Part shown: one piece after another, positions 57,518-64,000 of the stretch | How the letters are laid out: the number at the start of each line of letters is the position of its first letter | How positions within the stretch are numbered: position 1 is the first letter of the stretch | Source of the DNA: Collimonas arenae | Lineage (GTDB): Bacteria; Pseudomonadota; Gammaproteobacteria; Burkholderiales; Burkholderiaceae_D | Reading direction: 5' to 3' | Assembly: GCF_001584165.1 (NCBI RefSeq) | Contig: NZ_CP013233.1 | Coordinates: 744,001-808,000 of the forward strand | Length of the DNA: 64,000 nt | The notes under the pieces: generated by a model | Told to the model about the DNA's origin: nothing | Seen by the model: only the letters and a program-made list of their open reading frames with translations | The model's database searches: none | Position numbers and translations under genes: made by a program

Positions 57518-59458
57518 TCAGAACGAAACTGCATCGCCTCCGCGCAACATGTGTGTATCGCGAACGCGACGGGTATAGCCGACGCGGTCGAAAAATTCCA
57601 GTATCTGTATTGCGCGCTTGCGGCCCAGCCCTGTTTCGTCGCGCCAGTCGGCCGCATTTACTCCCGCATGAATGGTCGCGCCATGTTCCAGCTCTTTCGC
57701 GGCGACCAGTTTGCTGAGCAGCTGCGCCAATTCGCGCACACAGTCGCGGTGGTAAAACAGATCGCGTTCAATCTGGTACACCATTCCTTGTCTTACCATC
57801 TTGCGCAATATCTGTCGTATCTGCTCTTCGGGAACGGCCAGGGTTTGCGCCAATTCACGCACCCACGGAGGATCGAAGCGCGCGGCCGCCAGCTTTGGCA
57901 ACAATCGCTGCGCCAGTATCTGTTCACTCTCCGATAGTGTCACCACATGTTCCGCAAGATGCAGCCACGGCCCACTACGCAAGATTGCGCCTTCGTTCAG
58001 CAGCGATGTGATGACTGCTTGCCACAGCGTCATGTCAAGTGCAGGCAGCGTCATGCGGCGCAACCTAGCGGCATCCACTCCCTGTTCGTCCGGGAAGCGC
58101 GTATGAAATTCGGCCAGTGCAGCTATGGCGCGGATTCGCAGCGACTGCCATTGGCTCGACAGCATGACGAAATGATCTTGCTCTTGCGAGCTGGCTGCAA
58201 CGAGTTGCACATTGTCTGGCAATGCGAGTGCAGCCGGAGGTAAGCCGCTCAATTGCACCAACGTCGACAAACGCAACCCGTCGGGCGCCGCAGTTTCCAG
58301 CAATGCCGTCGTGCCTGCGCCGTCGATCATCTGTGCCAGCGCATCGAGCCATGCGCGACGTTCCAAAGTTCGGCGCTTGCGCGCGGGGGCGAACGGATCG
58401 AGTACGCGGCCGCCGCCGACCGTCATGTTGGCCTGCGCGTTGCGGACGATGAAGTGATCGCCAGGCGTCGCGCAAAGCGGATGCTCAAATTGCAGCTGCA
58501 CCCTGGCGCGATTACCGGGGACTAGCGAATTTCCTTCCAGCAGCGTCACATGCGCGACTTGATGCGAGGTGCCTAGATGTACATGGAGTGGAGAGCGGTT
58601 GCGTATTGTCACGCCGGCGTTGGCCGATAGCTGTAACTCGACATCAACGCGGGTCACTGCCGTCATTGCACGCGAATCTGCTGCCCAGTCGCCGCGCTTG
58701 ATCGCCTCTTTATCGATGCCGGTGAGGTTGAGTGCACAACGCTGTCCGGCATGGCCGCTAGTTGCTGCGCGGTTCTGCACATGCAGACTGCGCACGCGTG
58801 CGGTTTCTCCGGACGGCATCAACGCGATGTGAGCACCGGCTTCGATGCTGCCTGAAAATATGGTGCCAGTGACCACGGTGCCGTGCCCGGCGAGCGTAAA
58901 TACGCGGTCAATCGCGAGGCGGAATAAACCGTCGTCGCGCCGCGGTTGCAAACGCTGTGCGACATCATTCAGATGGCGCCGCAGTGCTGCGGTTCCGGCA
59001 TCTTGTTGAAGATGTGCGGCAACCGGAAAGATCGGGATTCCTGCGAGCGTCGAAGAGGCCAGGAACTGCCGGATTTCTTCGCTGACTTCGGCAACGCGTG
59101 CCTGGTCGACACGGTCAGTCTTGGTTAACGCAACCGCGCCGACGCTAATGCCTAGCCATTGCAGGATTTCGACATGCTCGCGCGTTTGCGGCATGACGCC
59201 GTCGTCTGCCGCGATCACCAACAATGCGAAATCGATACCGGATGCGCCAGCCACCATCGTATGCACCAGGCGTTCGTGGCCTGGGACATCGATGAATCCC
59301 AGCACGTCGCCATTCTCCAGAGGGGTATAGGCGTATCCAAGTTCAATCGAAATGCCGCGCGCCTGTTCTTCCTTGAGACGATCGGTATTGACGCCGGTCA
59401 GTGCCTTGATCAGCGTGGTCTTGCCGTGATCGATATGTCCGGCGGTGCCGACGATCAT
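57518..59458 (-). CDS. selB: Selenocysteine-specific elongation factor SelB
   Basis: SelB delivers Sec-tRNA to in-frame UGA codons through the SECIS RNA hairpin. From the ATG at 59458 the product is 646 residues. The GTPase domain has GTAGHIDHGKTTL, the switch region DVPGHERLVHTM and TKTD. Elongation-factor beta domains follow, then winged-helix C-terminal repeats that bind SECIS (VRELAQTLAVPEEQIRQIL ... RDCVRELAQLLSKL). Its start overlaps the selA stop by 4 bases. Frame upstream to 59530 is inside selA and was rejected. Confidence 0.96.
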   Translation of the reverse strand: MIVGTAGHIDHGKTTLIKALTGVNTDRLKEEQARGISIELGYAYTPLENGDVLGFIDVPGHERLVHTMVAGASGIDFALLVIAADDGVMPQTREHVEILQWLGISVGAVALTKTDRVDQARVAEVSEEIRQFLASSTLAGIPIFPVAAHLQQDAGTAALRRHLNDVAQRLQPRRDDGLFRLAIDRVFTLAGHGTVVTGTIFSGSIEAGAHIALMPSGETARVRSLHVQNRAATSGHAGQRCALNLTGIDKEAIKRGDWAADSRAMTAVTRVDVELQLSANAGVTIRNRSPLHVHLGTSHQVAHVTLLEGNSLVPGNRARVQLQFEHPLCATPGDHFIVRNAQANMTVGGGRVLDPFAPARKRRTLERRAWLDALAQMIDGAGTTALLETAAPDGLRLSTLVQLSGLPPAALALPDNVQLVAASSQEQDHFVMLSSQWQSLRIRAIAALAEFHTRFPDEQGVDAARLRRMTLPALDMTLWQAVITSLLNEGAILRSGPWLHLAEHVVTLSESEQILAQRLLPKLAAARFDPPWVRELAQTLAVPEEQIRQILRKMVRQGMVYQIERDLFYHRDCVRELAQLLSKLVAAKELEHGATIHAGVNAADWRDETGLGRKRAIQILEFFDRVGYTRRVRDTHMLRGGDAVSF

Positions 59459-60912
59459 AAGGCGATGGCGCGCAGTTGCGTGCTGAACAGGCTTTCGTCG
59501 CGTTCTTCCAGGCAGCGGCAATCCAGCCACAGCGTGTCGTTGCCGATGCGCCCTATGACCGGGCGCGGTAACTGGCGCAAGGATTTTTCCAGCTTGTCGA
59601 GCGCACGACCATGGCGCTTGCCGCCGTTGGCGGCATTGCCGGCGCGTACCGCCAGGCCGAAGCTGGGTAACTGATCAACCGGTAGGGCACCGCTGCCAAT
59701 CTGGCTGAACATGGCTTCTGCCGTGACGGTGTAATGCGTTCCCAGCATCTCTTGCAATACGGGCAACAGGCGCTCCGCCTGGGCTCGTATCGCCAGTTGG
59801 TGGCGGGTGAGCAAGCGTAATGTCGTCAGGCGCTCGGTCAGGAATTCCGGCGCCAAGTAAAGTCGCAACACAGGCTCCAGTGCTGCTAATGTGAGTTTAC
59901 CGACGCGCAGCGCGCGTTTCAGCGGATTCTTCTTGATGCGGCGGATCAGGTCGGCGCTGCCGACGATCAGGCCGGCTTGCGGTCCGCCCAGCAGCTTGTC
60001 GCCGCTGAAGGTGACCAGGTCGGCGCCTTGCCGGATGGTCTGGCGTACCGTGGTTTCGCTGGGCAAACCCCACTGCGCCAGATCAACCAGCGTGCCGCTG
60101 CCAAGATCGACGGTGACGGGAATGCCGTGCGGCCGCGCCAGTTGTGCCAATGCGTCGACTTCGACGCTGTGCGTGAAGCCGCTGATGGCGTAATTGCTGC
60201 AGTGGACTTTCATCAGCATCGCACTGCGCGCGGTGATGGCATTGGCATAGTCCGCGGGATGAGTGCGGTTGGTGGTGCCGACTTCGATCAGCTTGGCGCC
60301 GGCTCGCTGCATGATGTCGGGAATGCGGAAGGCGCCGCCGATTTCGACCAGTTCGCCGCGCGAGACAATCACTTCCTTTTTCTGCGCTAGCGCATTCAGC
60401 ATCAGCAGCACGGCGGCAGCGTTGTTGTTGACCACTGTCGCCGCTTCGGCGCCGGTCAGTTCGCACAGCACATCTTCGACCAGGCTGTCGCGATCGCCGC
60501 GACCGCCGCTGTCAAGGTTGAATTCGAGATTGCCTGGCGTAGTCAATGCGCTGATCACGGCCTGCACGGCTTCATCCGGCAGCAAGGCGCGGCCGAGATT
60601 GGTGTGCAATACGGTGCCGGTGAGATTGAACAGGGCGCGCAGGCGCGGCTGGTTGACTGTCGCCAATTGCTTTTCAAGTGCAGAAACCAGTTGGGTAGTA
60701 TCGACATCGGCAGGTGTTAGCCTGTCGGACAGAGCAGCGGCTCTGAGTTGGTCGAGATGCTTGCGCAGCACACTGGTCAGCTGGGTGCGACCGTATTGGG
60801 CTAGCAACGGCTGGACTTCAGCCAGGTTCAGGATGCGATCGACAGAGGGCAGGTCGCTGGCGGCGGCTTTGAGGACGATCGGAGTGACGGCCTGCGTGCT
60901 TGCTGCTGTCAT
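59455..60912 (-). CDS. selA: L-seryl-tRNA(Sec) selenium transferase (SelA)
   Basis: A 485-residue PLP enzyme that converts Ser-tRNA-Sec to Sec-tRNA with selenophosphate. It shows NLTGTVLHTNLGRALL, VVNNNAAAVLLMLNALA, DLGSGTLVDL and the PLP lysine in TFSGDKLLGGPQAG. Length and blocks are intact. Its start directly abuts the fdhE stop and its end overlaps selB, so the genes form a tight operon. The selenophosphate synthase gene selD is not in the window. Confidence 0.96.
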   Translation of the reverse strand: MTAASTQAVTPIVLKAAASDLPSVDRILNLAEVQPLLAQYGRTQLTSVLRKHLDQLRAAALSDRLTPADVDTTQLVSALEKQLATVNQPRLRALFNLTGTVLHTNLGRALLPDEAVQAVISALTTPGNLEFNLDSGGRGDRDSLVEDVLCELTGAEAATVVNNNAAAVLLMLNALAQKKEVIVSRGELVEIGGAFRIPDIMQRAGAKLIEVGTTNRTHPADYANAITARSAMLMKVHCSNYAISGFTHSVEVDALAQLARPHGIPVTVDLGSGTLVDLAQWGLPSETTVRQTIRQGADLVTFSGDKLLGGPQAGLIVGSADLIRRIKKNPLKRALRVGKLTLAALEPVLRLYLAPEFLTERLTTLRLLTRHQLAIRAQAERLLPVLQEMLGTHYTVTAEAMFSQIGSGALPVDQLPSFGLAVRAGNAANGGKRHGRALDKLEKSLRQLPRPVIGRIGNDTLWLDCRCLEERDESLFSTQLRAIAL

Positions 60913-61857
60913 TCAATTCTCCATGGATTGCCAGAGCAAGGGATTGCCGTGGCGACGTTCATAGTTGGTTTCACCCATCAGCAGATCCAGAGTCACGCTG
61001 GCCAGGTCGTCCGCCAGCGGCTCGAGGTACGGATCCTTTTCCTGGTAGAAGATTTTCAGCCAACTATGGCACTCGTCGCAGGTTTCGGCTTTGACGGCCG
61101 GTGAACCATCTTCTATGGCCTGGTAAGCAATGCCTTTGGTCGAATCGCAATACGTGCATTTGATACGGACCATATGCCATTCGGCGGCGCACATGCCGCA
61201 TTGCAGGTAACGATGCCCCTGCGATTCGCCATCCATCCGCACCACGCTGGCCACAGGCAGCGAACCACAGCATGGGCAAACGCCGGGCGTATCGAGCAAT
61301 GGCACATCACGTACTTTGAAGCGGCTTACCAGGTCGACGCAGATGACCTGCAAGGCGGCAGCAATGAAGGGAGCAGCGATCGGGTCGACGGCGGCGTTGC
61401 TGCGCTGGAGAATCGCCTCGGCTTGATTGTCCCGTTCATTTTGGTCGCCGTGACGGATACGCGCCAGCAATTCTTGCAGTGGTGCCGGCATGCCCTCCGA
61501 TGTGGCGACCTGCATGACATGGTCCAGCAATTGTTCCAGCACACCTTGCCAGTGCGGACTGCGCACCTGGTCGCTGGCCAGGATTAGCGGCATCAGATGG
61601 GCATGCGCAAGATTGACGCGCGCCTGGTCGATGGCATTGCTGTCAGGCTCGGCTGACAAGCGATCCAGCGCCTGTTGTTGTGCTTCCACCAATATCGCCA
61701 TCAGACGCAGATAATCGCCGATGGGATTATCGGATGCGAGCTGTTTCAGGCGCTGGGAACGGGTTTTGAATACAGTGGCACGCTCCGGCATGCGTATGCG
61801 CGGGATGCTGTTATGGTCGAGCGCTTCAATTTCGCCCGGTTCGAGGATGCGTTGCAA
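60913..61857 (-). CDS. fdhE: Formate dehydrogenase accessory protein FdhE
   Basis: A 314-residue rubredoxin-like metal-binding maturation factor for formate dehydrogenase. The N-terminus LQRILEPGEIEALD fits the family. The zinc/iron CxxC pairs are CPCCGS, CGMCAAE, CTYCDS and CDECHSW. The start is a TTG at 61857, supported by GAAGGA 6 bases upstream; a stop lies seven codons upstream and no ATG is in frame. It follows fdnI by 136 bases. Confidence 0.93.
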   Translation of the reverse strand: MQRILEPGEIEALDHNSIPRIRMPERATVFKTRSQRLKQLASDNPIGDYLRLMAILVEAQQQALDRLSAEPDSNAIDQARVNLAHAHLMPLILASDQVRSPHWQGVLEQLLDHVMQVATSEGMPAPLQELLARIRHGDQNERDNQAEAILQRSNAAVDPIAAPFIAAALQVICVDLVSRFKVRDVPLLDTPGVCPCCGSLPVASVVRMDGESQGHRYLQCGMCAAEWHMVRIKCTYCDSTKGIAYQAIEDGSPAVKAETCDECHSWLKIFYQEKDPYLEPLADDLASVTLDLLMGETNYERRHGNPLLWQSMEN

Positions 61858-61993
61858 GGCAGTTCCTTCATCTTGTTACGGCAATACCTAGCCGTTCTTT
61901 ATTTTCGTGAATTACCTTGGGAAATTCAAGACGATTGTACGGCGAGTGGACAGGATAGCCCGAAAAACCAATATCGGTTTCCCGGGCCAGCCT

Positions 61994-62635
61994 TCATTCG
62001 CCCGTCATTTTGCGATACCAGGCCGGATGGTGCTTGCGGGCCCAGGCGCGCGGCACGGTGCCGCGCGTCATGGCGCGCACGGTCCCTTTGATCCAGATCG
62101 CGGCATAAATATGCACGACGATGCCGGCGATGAGCAGGAATGCACAAACTGCATGCAGAACAGCCGCAGCACGAATCACGAAGATCGGGAACATCCACGA
62201 AAACCAGGCGCGCCAGATGACGACACCGGACAGCAGAAGACCGATCATGCAGCCAATCATCATCCAGAACAGCAGCTTCTGGCCGCCGTTGTAGCGGCCA
62301 ACAGGCGGCAGGTTTTCCTCGCGATTGTTGACCACGTCGCGAATCCCCTTCAGCCATTCGACATCATTCTTTTCGATCAGGTTATGGCGCCAGAATCCAA
62401 TCGCCAGCACGGCAAAGCAGATGAACATCACCAGGCCGATGAATGGGTGCAGGATGCGAGTCCAGGGACCGCCGCCCAGCACGAAGCTGAGCCAGAACAT
62501 CGATGGATGAAACAGCGCCAGTCCGGACAGCGCCAGCAGCACGAAGGTGATGGCGACGATCCAGTGATTGATGCGTTCCTTGGCGTTGTAACGTTCGATC
62601 GTGTCGTTTTTTACATCTTGTTCGGAATGGTTCAT
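61994..62635 (-). CDS. fdnI: Formate dehydrogenase cytochrome b556 (gamma) subunit
   Basis: A 213-residue integral membrane diheme cytochrome b with about four hydrophobic helices. The N-terminal block [19 protein letters not shown] and the later [23 protein letters not shown] include the His residues expected to bind heme, and the tail has the conserved [20 protein letters not shown]. It passes electrons from FdnH to quinone. Start overlaps the fdnH stop by 4 bases. Confidence 0.93.
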   Translation of the reverse strand: MNHSEQDVKNDTIERYNAKERINHWIVAITFVLLALSGLALFHPSMFWLSFVLGGGPWTRILHPFIGLVMFICFAVLAIGFWRHNLIEKNDVEWLKGIRDVVNNREENLPPVGRYNGGQKLLFWMMIGCMIGLLLSGVVIWRAWFSWMFPIFVIRAAAVLHAVCAFLLIAGIVVHIYAAIWIKGTVRAMTRGTVPRAWARKHHPAWYRKMTGE

Positions 62636-63593
62636 GGCGGCAGATCCTGCGAATTAACGTTGCTGTCGGATGGCGCGGTCGGTAGCTTGGCGCGCCGCTT
62701 GGCATCGGCTTCCTCTCTTTCTGCTGCCTCGTCTTCCGGCGTGACTTCGTTCGGACCGACCTTGATGTAATGGAAGAATCCCGCCAGTGCAGTCAGTGCA
62801 ATGCCAGCCAGCGCCAGCGGCTTGGCGGCGCCTTTCCACAAGCCGACCATCGGGCTGATGCGCGGGTTGTCAGGCAATCCGTGATACAGCGACGGCTTGT
62901 CGGCATGATGCAGTACATACATGACGTGGGTGCCGCCGACGCCCTGTGGATCGTACAGCCCGGCCTTGTCGAAGCCGCGTTCCTTGAGATCGACGATGCG
63001 TTCTTCCGCATGCGCCTTCATGTCTTCCTTGGTGCCGAAGACGATGGCGCCGGTAGGGCAGGTCTTGACGCAGGCGGTTCCTGACCGACTGCCACGCGAT
63101 CCGAGCACAGCGTGCATTTGTAGGCCTTGTTGTCCTTCTTCGAAATGCGCGGCACGTCGAATGGACAACCGGTCACACAATAGCCGCAACCGATGCAGTT
63201 TTCTTCATGGAAGTCGACGATGCCGTTGTTGTACTGGACAATTGCGCCCGGCGACGGGCAGGCCTTGAGACAGCCTGGATCTTCGCAGTGCATGCAGCCG
63301 TCCTTGCGGATCAGCCATTCAAGATTGCCGTCCGGATTTTCATATTCCGAGAAGCGCATGACGGTCCACGAGTGTTCTGTCATGTTCGGCGGATTATCCA
63401 GTACGCCGACATTGACACCAACTTCATCGCGCAGATCGTTCCACTCCATGCAGGCGGTCTGGCAAGCCTTGCAGCCGATGCATTTGGTGACGTCGATCAG
63501 CTTGGCGACGGTGCCGGTCACCGGCTCACGCACACCGGGTGGCGGCGTGGTGGTGGCGGACACCCGCTTGATATCTAATGATTGCATTGACAT
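62632..63593 (-). CDS. fdnH: Formate dehydrogenase iron-sulfur (beta) subunit FdnH (frame broken by one missing base)
   Basis: A 320-residue four-cluster protein after one base is restored. The first frame has [42 protein letters not shown] and [14 protein letters not shown]. The second begins [14 protein letters not shown] and ends with a membrane helix ([15 protein letters not shown]) that anchors it to FdnI. The lesion is near 63075, where one G is missing from the coding-strand GAACCGCCTGC (should read GAACCGGCCTGC). As read the length is 3n-1. It lies 8 bases after fdnG. Confidence 0.9.
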
Positions 63594-63601
63594 GGTTTCT
63601 C

Positions 63602-64000
63602 CTATGCTTTCTCGACCTTGACCAGGAACGACTTGAATTCCGGCGTTTGCGAATTCCCGTCGCCCACACCAGGCGTCAGTGTGTTGGCAAGGTAGCCCGG
63701 TTTTGCCACGCCCTTGAATCCCCAGTGGATCGGGATGCCGACGTGGTGCACAGGTTTACCCTCAATCATCATTTTCTTGATGCGTTTGGTCACCACCGCG
63801 ACGGCCACGATATGGCCTCGCTTGGAACTGACCTTGACGCGCTCGCCGGCAACCACGCCGACTTCCTTCGCCAGATCCTCGCCGATTTCAACAAACTGCT
63901 GCGGCTGCAGAATGGCATTCAGGCGCGCATGCTTGGTCCAGTAGTGGAAGTGCTCGGTGAGCCGGTAGGTGGTGCCGACATGCGGGAACGCATCGACCTT
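63602..64000 (-). CDS. fdnG: Formate dehydrogenase alpha subunit, C-terminal part (runs off the window)
   Basis: The last 132 codons of a molybdopterin oxidoreductase are open from the window edge to the stop at 63602. The sequence [24 protein letters not shown] and then [20 protein letters not shown] and GIPIHWGF is typical of the molydopterin-dinucleotide-binding end of FDH-N/FDH-O alpha. The catalytic Sec or Cys, and any SECIS element, lie far upstream outside the window. The selA-selB-selC genes in the same operon suggest a Sec enzyme. Confidence 0.93.
   Translation of the reverse strand, partial: KVDAFPHVGTTYRLTEHFHYWTKHARLNAILQPQQFVEIGEDLAKEVGVVAGERVKVSSKRGHIVAVAVVTKRIKKMMIEGKPVHHVGIPIHWGFKGVAKPGYLANTLTPGVGDGNSQTPEFKSFLVKVEKA

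Noticed and set aside
63602..64000. Sec codon or SECIS element in the visible part of fdnG
   Set aside because: Only the C-terminal 132 codons are in the window. The Sec site of this family lies near the N-terminus.

Overview
The window looks like a chromosomal segment of a betaproteobacterium of the order Burkholderiales, most likely Oxalobacteraceae (Collimonas/Herbaspirillum/Janthinobacterium-like). This is inferred from gene content and order (rnb-tonB-aroE-mtgA; hemL/thiD/rubredoxin beside pilGHIJ-chpA; yqgE-ruvX-pyrR-pyrB-pyrC'-plsC) and moderate-to-high GC outside one AT-rich island. No database search was possible.

Layout. 0-9 kb: envelope and housekeeping genes (mpl, an esterase, ubiC, an RNase II-family enzyme, tonB, aroE, mtgA, corA). 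9-12 kb: hemL and thiD on the minus strand and a rubredoxin on the plus strand. 11.7-21.8 kb: the Pil-Chp chemosensory operon for type IV pili, ending in a 1976-residue ChpA and a perfect hairpin. 21.9-29.2 kb: photolyase, yqgE, ruvX, the pyrimidine genes pyrR-pyrB-pyrC' (the last apparently non-catalytic), plsC and apaH. 29.6-54.2 kb: a large surface-polysaccharide locus. It holds dTDP-L-rhamnose genes (rfbBACD), an ABC exporter (wzm/wzt), a methyltransferase-GT2-WbsX fusion, a GT4, an AT-rich module (GT-C membrane transferase, GtrB-like GT2, GtrA, GNAT, PIG-L deacetylase), GDP-D-rhamnose genes (gmd, rmd, manC), three GT2 enzymes, a WecA-like initiating transferase and a Wzx flippase. 54.3-57.2 kb: an H-NS-like protein, a small ORF, phosphomannomutase and heptosyltransferase I. 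57.2-64 kb, all minus strand: a formate dehydrogenase/selenocysteine cluster fdnG-fdnH-fdnI-fdhE-selA-selB-selC (tRNA-Sec).

How the genes work together. The polysaccharide locus encodes two activated rhamnose donors, an undecaprenyl-phosphate initiator, several transferases and two export routes. Its AT-rich middle resembles a GtrA/GtrB/GtrC periplasmic glycan-modification cassette joined to sugar N-deacetylation and N-acylation enzymes. The fdn/sel cluster puts the whole selenocysteine machinery seen here next to a formate dehydrogenase that probably needs it.

Sequence quality. At least ten genes, several of them essential or highly conserved, are broken by single missing bases: corA, rubredoxin, pilG, pilI, pilJ, yqgE, rfbD, the GT-C gene, wzx and fdnH. 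I infer 17 lesions. All are deletions, most lie in short homopolymers, and in every case adding back the inferred number of bases restores a whole reading frame. The likeliest explanation is residual indel error in the assembly. I annotate these loci as single genes with their lesion positions.
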